Part shown: positions 25,179 through 33,411 of the stretch, piece by piece | Numbering within the stretch: position 1 is the first letter of the stretch | Layout: each line of letters starts with the position of its first letter | Assembly (NCBI GenBank): GCA_036307825.1 | Contig: JAXJWW010000081.1 | Coordinates: 1-38,340 of the forward strand | Reading direction: 5' to 3' | DNA: 38,340 bases | Origin: RGIG9060 sp036307825 | GTDB taxonomy: Bacteria; Spirochaetota; Spirochaetia; Treponematales; Treponemataceae | Position numbers and translations under genes: made by a program | The notes under the pieces: generated by a model | Databases searched by the model: none | Seen by the model: the letters and a program-made list of their open reading frames with translations, nothing else | Told to the model about the DNA's origin: nothing

Positions 25179-26522
25179 ATGAAAGTAGCAGTTATTGGTT
25201 CAGGCGGCCGTGAACACGCCATTAGTTGGGCTTTAGCAAAAAGCGATAAAGTAGAACAAATTATTTGTATTCCAGGAAACGGTGGAACAGCACAAGAAGC
25301 AAAATGTACAAATATCAATCCTTCTGATTGCGAATACGCAGAAGGTTTAACAGGAATTGATGCAATGGTACAAGTTTGTGCCTACGAAAAAGTTGATTTT
25401 GTAGTTGTAGGACCAGAAGATCCACTTGCCATGGGAATTTCTGAGCAACTTTGGAATTGTGGCATTCCAGTTGTTGGGCCAAAAGCAAAAGGCGCTCAAT
25501 TAGAAGCAAGTAAAGATGTTGCAAAAACATTTATGCAAAAATACGGCGTTGCTTGTGCAGAAAGCAAAACTTTTACAAACGCAAAAGAAGCACACGATTA
25601 TGTTGCTCAAAAAGGTGCACCAATTGTAATTAAAGCTGATGGACTTGCAGCAGGAAAAGGTGTAGTTGTAGCTTTAACAGAAAAAGATGCACAAGATGCA
25701 ATTACTTCATTCATGGAAGATGGAAAATTAGGGGAAGCAGGAAAATCACTTGTTATTGAAGAATATCTTTCTGGTGTAGAAATTTCAATTTTATCAGCAG
25801 TAAGTGTTGCTCCAAATGATAAATGTGGATGCACTTATGGTGACAATGTAACAATCGTACCATTTGTAACTGCTCGTGACCACAAACGACTTTTAGATGG
25901 TGCTAAAGGTCCAAACACAGGTGGAATGGGCGCAATTGCTCCAGTAAAAGATGTTTCTCCAGAACAATTAGCAGATTTTGAAAAAAATATTTTGCAACCA
26001 ACATTGAAAGGTATGATTGAAGAAAAAATGGACTATCGTGGTTTTATTTTCTTTGGTCTTATGCTTACAAAAAATGGTCCAAAACTTCTTGAATACAATG
26101 TTCGCCTTGGAGACCCAGAAACTCAAGCCGTTCTTCCTTTGATGGATTTTGATTTTGCAGATATGTGTCAAGCAATCATCAATGGAACTTTGAAAGATTT
26201 TGATTTCAAATGGAAAGAAGGATATTCTTGCGCTCCAGTTGCAGTTTCAGGAGGATATCCTGAAAGCTACAAAAAAGGTTTTGAAATCTCAATTGATAAA
26301 GATGAAGTTGAAAAATCTAACACAAAGATTTTTATTGCTGGTGGAAATATCAAAGACGACAAACTTGTTACAAGTGGTGGTCGAGTTTTAGCAGCAAGTA
26401 GTATCGGTTCAACTTTTGAAGAAGCTTGGGAAAATTCTTACAAAGCATTAAAAGCTGTTTCTTTTACAGATATGTTTTATAGAAAAGATATTGGACTTCC
26501 AGGCGCTGCCGAAAGTTTGTAA
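25179..26522 (+). CDS. purD: Phosphoribosylamine-glycine ligase (GAR synthetase)
   Basis: 447 residues; ligates glycine to phosphoribosylamine with ATP, step two of purine synthesis. Family signature at the start (MKVAVIGSGGREHAISWAL), PGNGGTA, VVVGPEDPLAMGI, the ATP-grasp segment IVIKADGLAAGKGVVVA, PNTGGMGAI and LEYNVRLGDPETQ, which contains the metal-binding Glu and Asn. The 447-residue length is slightly longer than usual because of a loop near VAPNDKCGCTYGDN. The start is firm, since the signature begins at residue 1. It stands alone, divergent from the lipoprotein gene, and converges on the acyl-CoA synthetase with a shared terminator. Confidence 0.95.
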   Translation: MKVAVIGSGGREHAISWALAKSDKVEQIICIPGNGGTAQEAKCTNINPSDCEYAEGLTGIDAMVQVCAYEKVDFVVVGPEDPLAMGISEQLWNCGIPVVGPKAKGAQLEASKDVAKTFMQKYGVACAESKTFTNAKEAHDYVAQKGAPIVIKADGLAAGKGVVVALTEKDAQDAITSFMEDGKLGEAGKSLVIEEYLSGVEISILSAVSVAPNDKCGCTYGDNVTIVPFVTARDHKRLLDGAKGPNTGGMGAIAPVKDVSPEQLADFEKNILQPTLKGMIEEKMDYRGFIFFGLMLTKNGPKLLEYNVRLGDPETQAVLPLMDFDFADMCQAIINGTLKDFDFKWKEGYSCAPVAVSGGYPESYKKGFEISIDKDEVEKSNTKIFIAGGNIKDDKLVTSGGRVLAASSIGSTFEEAWENSYKALKAVSFTDMFYRKDIGLPGAAESL

Positions 26523-26548
26523 TATTTTTTGAAATAAACTATAAACAC

Positions 26549-26582
26549 AAAAAGGCTGTCTTAAAACAAGGCAGCCTCTTTC
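26549..26582. terminator. Terminator shared by purD and the acyl-CoA synthetase gene
   Basis: GGCTGTCTT (26554-26562) pairs with AAGGCAGCC (26568-26576) with one wobble. It has an A-run on the left, a T-run for the minus-strand gene, and TCTTTC on the right for purD. Confidence 0.75.
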
Positions 26583-26594
26583 ATTTTAAATTGA

Positions 26595-28226
26595 TTATTT
26601 TTTGTTACGAATTTCTACACGACGGATTTTTCCGCTGTGAGTTTTTGGTAATTCATCAACAAATTCAATTAAGCGCGGAGTTTTATAATTTGCAGTATTT
26701 TGTTTTGCAAAAAGTTTAATTTCTCTAGCTAAATCTCTGCAAGGTTTAAATCCTTCTTTTACAACGATAGTTGCTTTTACAATTTGCCCTCTCCTATCAT
26801 CTTGAATTCCAGTAACAGCACATTCAAAAACAGCAGGATGATTTAACAAAACTGATTCTACTTCGAAAGGACTGATTCTATAACCAGAACTTTTTATCAT
26901 ATCATCAGTTCTTCCTTCAAACCAAAAATATCCGTCTTTGTCTTTTCTTCCAGCATCCCCAGTATGATAAATTCCATCTTTGAAAACTGAATTTGTCCGT
27001 TCTTCATCTTCAAAATATCCGGCAAACATTCCAAGAGGTCGAGATTTATCAATTCTAACAACGATTTCGCCAACTTCATCAAAATCGCAAGAACTTCCAT
27101 CTGGACGAATTACATCTAAATCGTAATTTGGAGCAGCCTTCCCCATGGAGCCAACACGAACTTCATCCCAAGGAAAAGTTCCCGCTGTTAAAGTTAATTC
27201 AGTTTGACCGTAGCCCTCACGCAAAGTGATACCAGTTTTTTCCTTGAAATTATCAAAAATATCTTGAGTTAAGGCTTCACCAGCAGTTGTACATTGACTT
27301 AGATTTGATAAATCATATTTTGATAAATCTTCACGCAAAAGATATCGATAAGCAGTTGGTGGCGCACAAAATGAAGTTACTTTATAATTTTGTATGTGGT
27401 CTAAAATTTTATTTGGAACAAAGGTTTCCATATCGTAAACAAAAACTCCACAACCGCAAAGCCATTGTCCGTAGATTTTTCCCCAAAGAGCTTTTGCCCA
27501 GCCAGTTTCAGCAAGACTAAGATGTAAACCATTTTCTTTTACATTTTGCCAACATTTCGCAGTAACAATGTGCCCCAAAGGATAAAAATAATTGTGACTA
27601 ACCATTTTAGGATAGCCAGAAGTTCCAGAAGTAAAATATAAAATACAAATATCTTCGTTTTCGGAACAGCGATTTTCTGTAAAATTAGTACTTACTATTT
27701 CAAATAGACTTTCAAAATTTATCCAGTAGTCTTTTTTTCCGTTAGCTAACATAAGTTTAGGAATTTTTGTGTTATCTAAATATTTTTCTTTCAATTCACA
27801 AATTGAATCTTCAATATGTGAAATTACATTAGAATCGTTTACGGCAACCACCATTTTGATATTAGCTTTTTCAATTCGATAAGTTATGTCGGAAGATAAA
27901 AGTTGAATTGTAGCAGGAACCGCAATTGCTCCGATTTTATGTAAAGCTAAAAGCATATACCAAAATTCGTAGCGACGACGCAACATTAGCATAACTGAAT
28001 CGCCTTTTTTTATTCCTAAAGATTTTAGAACATTGGCTGTTTTGTTCACTTGTTTTGAAAGTTCCCCAAAGGTAAGAATTTTTTCGGAATTATTGTCGTC
28101 GCACCAAACTAAAGCTTTTTTTTCAGGTTCTTCTATAGCAAATCGGTCAACCACATCAAAAGCAAAGTTAAAATGCTCTGGCTTTTTTGTGATGTAATTT
28201 TCGTCGATATATTCACTTAAAAACAT
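26595..28226 (-). CDS. AMP-forming acyl-CoA synthetase (acetyl/medium-chain type)
   Basis: 543 residues of the adenylate-forming family. Motifs: LYFTSGTSGYPKMVSH (P-loop), REGYGQTELT, YHTGDAGRKDKDGYFWFEGR, DDMIKSSGYRISPFEVESVL (hinge) and the catalytic Lys in THSGKIRRVE. Overall layout fits the medium-chain/acetyl-CoA synthetase group. It activates a carboxylic acid, chain length not predictable, to acyl-AMP and then acyl-CoA. AAGAGGT before the ATG. It lies just after the fatty-acid locus on the same strand but is separated by a terminator, with a TATACT about 70 bp upstream as likely own -10. It may activate exogenous acids for lipid synthesis (inference). Confidence 0.85.
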   Translation of the reverse strand: MFLSEYIDENYITKKPEHFNFAFDVVDRFAIEEPEKKALVWCDDNNSEKILTFGELSKQVNKTANVLKSLGIKKGDSVMLMLRRRYEFWYMLLALHKIGAIAVPATIQLLSSDITYRIEKANIKMVVAVNDSNVISHIEDSICELKEKYLDNTKIPKLMLANGKKDYWINFESLFEIVSTNFTENRCSENEDICILYFTSGTSGYPKMVSHNYFYPLGHIVTAKCWQNVKENGLHLSLAETGWAKALWGKIYGQWLCGCGVFVYDMETFVPNKILDHIQNYKVTSFCAPPTAYRYLLREDLSKYDLSNLSQCTTAGEALTQDIFDNFKEKTGITLREGYGQTELTLTAGTFPWDEVRVGSMGKAAPNYDLDVIRPDGSSCDFDEVGEIVVRIDKSRPLGMFAGYFEDEERTNSVFKDGIYHTGDAGRKDKDGYFWFEGRTDDMIKSSGYRISPFEVESVLLNHPAVFECAVTGIQDDRRGQIVKATIVVKEGFKPCRDLAREIKLFAKQNTANYKTPRLIEFVDELPKTHSGKIRRVEIRNKK

Positions 28227-28337
28227 TATTTACCTCTTAATTTGAAGATATTGCTAAAACGAACAACAAAACTTTTAACAAACCTTCTATATTGAGTATA
28301 GTAAATCAATCTTACTTACCCTCAATAACTTAGACAC

Positions 28338-28378
28338 AAAAAAAGCAACTTTGTTGCAAAAATTCACAACAAAATTGC
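28338..28378 (-). terminator. Terminator after accA
   Basis: On the minus strand GCAA-TT-TTGTTG pairs with CAACAA-AG-TTGC (10 bp with a 2/2 internal loop), followed by a seven-base T-run. Confidence 0.75.
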
Positions 28379-28417
28379 ATTTTTTGTCAAATTGTCTGTA
28401 AAATCCTAAAAAAAAAA

Positions 28418-29341
28418 TTATGCTTCGTTAAAATTTCCCATATTTTTAATTTTTTTGTTACGATATTTTACAAGCACAGATGGATTTCTACTCATTAAAT
28501 CTTCCAAATCATCTACAATTTGCTTTCTGATATTTTCAGCCGCTTCTTTTGGATTATTTTGAGCTCCACCTTCTGGTTCAGGAATTACACCATTTACAAC
28601 TTTTAATCCTAAAACTTCTTTACTTGTAATTTTTAACATGGCTGCAGCATCTTTTGCTCTAGAAGAATCTCGTAAAAGAATTGAAGCACAACCTTCTGGA
28701 GAAATTACTGAATAAATTGCATTTTCAAGCATGTAAATTTTATCGCCAACACCAATTCCTAAAGCACCACCTGAACCACCTTCTCCAATGATGATACAGA
28801 TAATAGGTGTTTTTAACTGACTAAACTCGCGCAAGTTTACGGCAATTGCTTCTCCAATTCCTCTCTCTTCTGCACCAAGTCCAGGATAAGCACCTTGAGT
28901 ATCGATAAAAGTGATTATTGGGCGATGAAATTTTTCTGCCTGTTTTGCAAGACGAAGAGCTTTTCTGTAACCTTCAGGATTTGCCATTCCACCATTTCTG
29001 TCGATAGTTTCTCGTAAGTTTCGACCTTTCATATTTCCGATAACTGTAACTGGGATTCCGTCAATAAAACCAATTCCACCAACCATCGCTGGATCATCAC
29101 CAAAATATCTATCTCCGTGAAGTTCTACAAAGTCGTCAATTATCATTTCAATATAATCTAAAGCTCTAGGTCTATCACTATGACGAGCAAGTTCTACATG
29201 TTTCCAAACTTTTGCAGCAGCATCTTTACTAGACTGTAATTTTTTAGTGATTTTTTCAATTTCTTCAGAAAAATCAAGTCCAGTTTTTTTTGCCATTTCT
29301 TGTAATTCTTCAAGTATTTTTTCTTGTTCTTTATCACTCAT
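28418..29341 (-). CDS. accA: Acetyl-CoA carboxylase carboxyltransferase, alpha subunit
   Basis: 307 residues. With AccD it moves the carboxyl group from biotin to acetyl-CoA, making malonyl-CoA. Visible are the N-terminal helical region, the ARHSDRPRALDYI segment, FVELHGDR, GGIGFIDGIPV, GNMKGR, the MANPEGYRKALR run, FIDTQGAYPG, and GEGGSGGALGIGVGD, all family hallmarks. It follows accD by 14 bp with AAAGG before the ATG. Last gene of the fatty-acid locus, ended by the terminator at 28338-28378. The C-terminal tail (VKYRNKKIKNMGNFNEA) is short and basic. Confidence 0.95.
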   Translation of the reverse strand: MSDKEQEKILEELQEMAKKTGLDFSEEIEKITKKLQSSKDAAAKVWKHVELARHSDRPRALDYIEMIIDDFVELHGDRYFGDDPAMVGGIGFIDGIPVTVIGNMKGRNLRETIDRNGGMANPEGYRKALRLAKQAEKFHRPIITFIDTQGAYPGLGAEERGIGEAIAVNLREFSQLKTPIICIIIGEGGSGGALGIGVGDKIYMLENAIYSVISPEGCASILLRDSSRAKDAAAMLKITSKEVLGLKVVNGVIPEPEGGAQNNPKEAAENIRKQIVDDLEDLMSRNPSVLVKYRNKKIKNMGNFNEA

Positions 29342-29355
29342 AAAAATTGCCTTTC

Positions 29356-30138
29356 TTATTTGAAATTACTCATGTGAGCATCTATCATTTTTGACCAAAA
29401 AGATTTTTGTTCATTTCGTGGCACGATAACATCAACAAATCCTTTTTTCTGCTGAAATTCTGCTAACTGAAATCCTTCTGGAAGTTTTTGTCTAATTGTT
29501 CCTTCAATTACTCGAGGTCCAGCAAATCCGATTAATGCATTTGGTTCGGCACAAATTAAATCTCCAAGCATTGCAAAACTTGCGGTAACTCCACCTGTTG
29601 TTGGGTCACAAAGCATTACAAAATATGGAACACCAGCATTATCCATCATAGCGGCAGCGCTGGAAGTTTTTGCCATTTGCATAAGAGAATATAAACCTTC
29701 TTGCATACGAGCTCCACCAGAAGTTGCATAAATTATTACTGGAGTTTTTTCTTCAGCACCTTTGTACATAAGCCGAGAAATTTTTTCACCAACAACAGAG
29801 CCCATTGAACCACCCATAAAAGCAAAAGACATTACACCAAGCAAAGCTTTTCTTTGATTGATAGTACAACTTCCTGTTAAAACAGCATCCTCAAGTTTGG
29901 TTTTTTCCTTTGCAGCCTGAAGTTTTTCTACATAACCTTCCATTTCGATTGGATTATTGCTAGAAAGATTTTGATAAAGTTCTTCAAAACTATCTTTATC
30001 AGCAATATAATTTACCCTCTCCCAAGCGTCCATTCGTAAATGATAACCACAATTTGGACAAACTTTTAAATTATCGATATATGTTTGTTCTGTATGCCCA
30101 ACTTTACAATGTGGACATTCTTTTAATTCTATATTCAT
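29356..30138 (-). CDS. accD: Acetyl-CoA carboxylase carboxyltransferase, beta subunit
   Basis: 260 residues. The N-terminal zinc ribbon is complete (C8, C11, C27, C30). The crotonase-fold body has FAFMGGSMGSVVGEK, TSGGARMQEG, PTTGGVTASFAMLGD and GFAGPRVIEGT. It forms the carboxyltransferase with AccA, which follows after 14 bp. AGGAG sits correctly before the ATG. The gap to accC (173 bp) is filled by copy 2 of the composite hairpin element, which ends 12 bases before this ATG. accD-accA may therefore be expressed at a level different from accB-accC. Confidence 0.95.
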   Translation of the reverse strand: MNIELKECPHCKVGHTEQTYIDNLKVCPNCGYHLRMDAWERVNYIADKDSFEELYQNLSSNNPIEMEGYVEKLQAAKEKTKLEDAVLTGSCTINQRKALLGVMSFAFMGGSMGSVVGEKISRLMYKGAEEKTPVIIYATSGGARMQEGLYSLMQMAKTSSAAAMMDNAGVPYFVMLCDPTTGGVTASFAMLGDLICAEPNALIGFAGPRVIEGTIRQKLPEGFQLAEFQQKKGFVDVIVPRNEQKSFWSKMIDAHMSNFK

Positions 30139-30150
30139 AAAATCTCCTAT

Positions 30151-30294
30151 AAGAAGTTACTGAGGAATTTTCAAATTCCGAAGAAACTTCTTAGCTGTGG
30201 TTTCGGAATGTAATGAGAAACCACAGTAAATCTACAAGTTTGCACTGCAAACTTGATATGAATTGCGAGGTACCATTTGTGCCGAACAATTCAT
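30151..30294 (-). repeat. Composite hairpin element, copy 2 (between accC and accD)
   Basis: In the direction of transcription (minus strand). H1: ATGAATTG/CAATTCAT (30258-30265 with 30287-30294), inner GGCAC/GTACC. H2: CAAGTTTGC-AGT-GCAAACTTG (30235-30255). H3: CTGTGGTTTC/GAAACCACAG (30195-30204 with 30217-30226), loop TCATTACATTCC. H4: AAGAAGTT/AACTTCTT (30151-30158 with 30185-30192) enclosing GGAATTT-GA-AAATTCC. Same order and orientation as copy 1; H2 nearly identical, H3 loop 9 of 12 bases the same, H1 and H4 stems different in sequence but fully paired. No T-run here. Confidence 0.88.
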
Positions 30295-30311
30295 AAAATC
30301 CTATTTATCAA

Positions 30312-31634
30312 TTATTTTTTTGCAGGGAAAAGTTCGGAATAAAGACTTGTTCCAAAATTTCCGACCACAAACTGTTTTGATTTCAAAATCTGCTTTTGTT
30401 CTTCGATATTTGTTTGGATTCCATCCACAACTAATTCATCTAAGGCACAAAGCAATTTTTGAATAACTCGATTTCTATCTGTATCATAAGCAATCAACTT
30501 TGCAATCATTGAATCATAATGAGGAAGAACAGAATAACCTTGATAAATAAAACTATCAAATCTGATACCAGGTCCACCCGGAATCTGAAGATTTGTAATT
30601 TTACCTGGAGTTCGTGCATTAATTCGAGCTTCCATTGACCAGCCTTTCAATTCAACATTTGCAGGATTTACTTCAAGATTTTGACCGTCGCAAACTCTGA
30701 TTTGTTCACGAATAATATCAATTCCACTTACAAATTCTGAAACTGGATGTTCAACTTGGATTCGTGCATTTACTTCCATAAAATAAAAATCATTTCCAGA
30801 AACTAAAAATTCGATAGTTCCTGCCCCACGATAATTCAAATCTGAAAAAAGTTTTACAGCGCCTTCTGTCATTTTTTGGCGCATTTCTTGGCTTACGGCA
30901 GGAGAAGGACTTTCTTCTATCAATTTTTGATGATTTTTTTGCATAGAACAATCTCGTTCACCTAAAACTGATACATTACCTTTCCCATCTGCCAAAATTT
31001 GCAATTCCACATGGCGAGGATTTACCATATATTTTTCGATATAAATTGTACCGTCAGCAAAATTTGCCAAAGCTTCTGTAGAAGCGATTTTTATGTTTTC
31101 TGCTAAATCTTCTTTTTTCCAGACGATTCGCATTCCTTTTCCACCACCACCACTTGCAGCTTTGATGATAACTGGCAAACCACATTTTTCTGCAACTGCA
31201 ATAGCATCTTTTTCGTTATCAATAGCGCCATCACTTCCCGGTGTAATTGGTAATCCAGCTTTTAACGCAGTTGCTCTAGCCTGAACTTTATCTCCAAGCA
31301 TTTCAATTGTTTTTGGGTCTGGACCAATCCAAATAAGACCAGCTTTTTCAATATCGCGAGCAAAATCTGCGTTTTCAGACAAAAATCCAACTCCCGGATG
31401 AATTGCCTGACAGTCTGTTCGTAAAGCAGCAGTGATAATTGCGTTTGCGTTAAGATAACTTTTACTTGAAGGAGCAGGTCCTATACAAACAGCTTTATCA
31501 GCCATTTTTACATGTAAATTATCTTTATCCGCAGTAGAATATACCGCAACAGTTTCAATTCCAAGTTCACGACAAGCTCTGATGATTCTAACTGCAATTT
31601 CTCCTCTGTTTGCAATCAATAAGCGTTTTATCAT
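30312..31634 (-). CDS. accC: Biotin carboxylase
   Basis: 440 residues, ATP-grasp enzyme carboxylating the biotin of AccB. Seen: RLLIANRGEIAVRIIRACRELGI at the N-terminus, HPGVGFLSENA, the glycine-rich ATP loop KAASGGGGKGMRIV, RHVELQILAD, ERDCSMQKNHQKLIEESPS, and MEVNARIQVEHPVSE with the metal-binding Glu and Asn plus catalytic Arg. It follows accB by 12 bp. The ribosome-binding site is modest (AGTAGG). Slightly shorter than the E. coli enzyme; complete. Copy 2 of the hairpin element starts 18 bp after its stop. Confidence 0.95.
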   Translation of the reverse strand: MIKRLLIANRGEIAVRIIRACRELGIETVAVYSTADKDNLHVKMADKAVCIGPAPSSKSYLNANAIITAALRTDCQAIHPGVGFLSENADFARDIEKAGLIWIGPDPKTIEMLGDKVQARATALKAGLPITPGSDGAIDNEKDAIAVAEKCGLPVIIKAASGGGGKGMRIVWKKEDLAENIKIASTEALANFADGTIYIEKYMVNPRHVELQILADGKGNVSVLGERDCSMQKNHQKLIEESPSPAVSQEMRQKMTEGAVKLFSDLNYRGAGTIEFLVSGNDFYFMEVNARIQVEHPVSEFVSGIDIIREQIRVCDGQNLEVNPANVELKGWSMEARINARTPGKITNLQIPGGPGIRFDSFIYQGYSVLPHYDSMIAKLIAYDTDRNRVIQKLLCALDELVVDGIQTNIEEQKQILKSKQFVVGNFGTSLYSELFPAKK

Positions 31635-31646
31635 TTTTGCCTACTT

Positions 31647-32147
31647 TTAAACTTTTTTTACTTTGAAAATTGGCTGGTCAAACTCTACCAATTCACCGTT
31701 TGCCACCAAAATTTCTTCGATAACACAATCGTATTCAGCTTCCAAGGTATTCATCATTTTCATTGCTTCTAAAATACAAAGTGGTTGTCCTTTTTTGATA
31801 GATTTTCCAACTTCGCAATAAACTGGAGCATCAGGAGAAGGGGCTCTGTAGAAAGTTCCTACAATTGGGCTTTTAATCACATTTGCACTTTCTTCATTTT
31901 GTAAATTTGAAGAAACAGAACTTGATTGTGATGCAGTATTTTCAACTGGCAAAGTTACTGGTACTTGAGGAATTTGTGTTACCACAGGATTTACTGGAGC
32001 AACTTGATTTACAGGAGCTACAACTTTCTTTTCAAAAGCATCTTCTTTTTTCAAAGAAATTGAACAATCTCCTTTTTGTAATTTTAATGAAACAGCACTA
32101 CTTGAATCGAAGGCTTGTAATAATTCTAAAATAAACTTATCTTCCAT
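31647..32147 (-). CDS. accB: Biotin carboxyl carrier protein
   Basis: 166 residues. A short N-terminal domain (about 1-35) leads into a flexible Pro/Val/Ser/Gln linker (about 40-88), then the biotinyl domain with VGTFYRAPSPDAPVY and the biotinylated K130 in LEAMKM. AccB carries CO2 between AccC and AccD-AccA. AAGGAAG before the ATG. It lies 20 bp after fabV and 12 bp before accC on the same transcript. Confidence 0.95.
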   Translation of the reverse strand: MEDKFILELLQAFDSSSAVSLKLQKGDCSISLKKEDAFEKKVVAPVNQVAPVNPVVTQIPQVPVTLPVENTASQSSSVSSNLQNEESANVIKSPIVGTFYRAPSPDAPVYCEVGKSIKKGQPLCILEAMKMMNTLEAEYDCVIEEILVANGELVEFDQPIFKVKKV

Positions 32148-32167
32148 AATAAATACACTTCCTTAAA

Positions 32168-33382
32168 TTAGATTGTGTCAAAACTTGCAACATCGGCATC
32201 GTAATCTACGCCATCAATTTCAAAACCACTTGTTGCCAAGAAATCTTTTCTGTAACCTTCAAGGTCAACTAAATCTTTTGCATTTTCAGTAGTAACTTTT
32301 GGCATAAGTTCATCAACTCGTTTTTGAACTTCTTCAGAAAGTTCCCAATCATCAATTCTGATACGATTTTCTGAATCCACAGGAATTGCAGTTTGTCCTT
32401 TATCATTTTTTTCTGAAATATAAAGTCTAGAATCAAAAAGTCGGTTGATTTGTTCGATACATCCTTCGTGATTTCCCATTTCTTTCATAACTTTGAAAAG
32501 TGAAGCCAAATATAGCGGAATTACTGGAATTACAGCACTTGATTTTGTTACCAAACCTTTATTAACAGAAACAAAAGCTCGTCCATTAAATGCTGACATT
32601 TGTTCGTTAAGTGAAAGCGCAGTTGCTTCAAGATGTTCTTTTGCTTTTCCAATTGTTCCGTTTCTGTAAAGAGCTTGAGTTGCTTCTGGTCCAATGTAAG
32701 AATATGCAACTGTGATACAACCTTCTGCCAAAAGTCCTGCTTTTGTAAGTTGATCAATCCAGATTTGCCAATCTTCACCACCCATAACTTTTACTGTGTT
32801 ACTTGCTTCTTCTTCTGTTGCTGGTTCTGCAGAAATTTCTTTTAATTCCCCAGTGAATGGGTCAATTGTTGTTCCTGTAAAAGTTTTTCCGAAAGGTTTT
32901 AAAACTGATTTGTACATAACGCCAGTTTCTGGGTCAGTTCTAACTGGACTTGCAAGACTGTAAACAACTAAATCAAAAATCATGTTGTTTTCTTTTGCAA
33001 GATTGATAACTTCAGTTTTTATTTCGTTGGAATAAGCGTCACCATTTATTGTGTAGCTAAAAATTCCAGCTTCTTTTGCACAATTGTCAAAAGCAAGATT
33101 ATTGTACCAACCTGCTGTTCCGCATTTTGTTTCTGTTCCAGCTTTTTCAAAAGATACACCGATAGTTTTTGCATCGTATCCAAAAGTTGATACGATTCTA
33201 CTTGCTAAACCGTATCCATTTGAACAACCTAAAACTAAAACATTTTTTGGGCTTACAGATGAAGTTTCTCTTTCTGCTCTGCGTTTTTTTGTATATTCAA
33301 TTTGATTTTCAACTGCTTTTTTACATCCAATAGGATGAGAATTAAGACAGATGTTACTTCTAATCATTGGTTTAATTTGCAT
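32168..33382 (-). CDS. fabV: NADH-dependent trans-2-enoyl-ACP/CoA reductase, FabV/Ter family
   Basis: 404 residues, close to Treponema denticola Ter and bacterial FabV (about 400). The Rossmann loop LGCSNGYGLASR lies at 51-62. The catalytic pair fits the family Y-x8-K motif: Y239 and K248 in ALYRNGTIGKAKEHL. YSLASPVR and the C-terminal FEIDGVDYDADV also match. Family members reduce the trans-2 double bond of enoyl-ACP (FabV) or enoyl-CoA (Ter, used in butyrate formation). Position between fabZ and accB, with no FabI or FabK in the locus, favours the fatty-acid role (inference). Start: ATG at 33382 with GGAG; the TTG 12 bp upstream is unlikely. Copy 3 of the hairpin element precedes it. Confidence 0.92.
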   Translation of the reverse strand: MQIKPMIRSNICLNSHPIGCKKAVENQIEYTKKRRAERETSSVSPKNVLVLGCSNGYGLASRIVSTFGYDAKTIGVSFEKAGTETKCGTAGWYNNLAFDNCAKEAGIFSYTINGDAYSNEIKTEVINLAKENNMIFDLVVYSLASPVRTDPETGVMYKSVLKPFGKTFTGTTIDPFTGELKEISAEPATEEEASNTVKVMGGEDWQIWIDQLTKAGLLAEGCITVAYSYIGPEATQALYRNGTIGKAKEHLEATALSLNEQMSAFNGRAFVSVNKGLVTKSSAVIPVIPLYLASLFKVMKEMGNHEGCIEQINRLFDSRLYISEKNDKGQTAIPVDSENRIRIDDWELSEEVQKRVDELMPKVTTENAKDLVDLEGYRKDFLATSGFEIDGVDYDADVASFDTI

Positions 33383-33411
33383 AATAATCTCCAAATGCGC
33401 ACTATTAACTT

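Noticed and set aside
28345..28378. A Rex-like half site (TTGTGAATTTTTGCAACAA) between accA and the acyl-CoA synthetase
   Set aside because: Only the first half matches the Rex consensus; the sequence is fully explained as a terminator stem.
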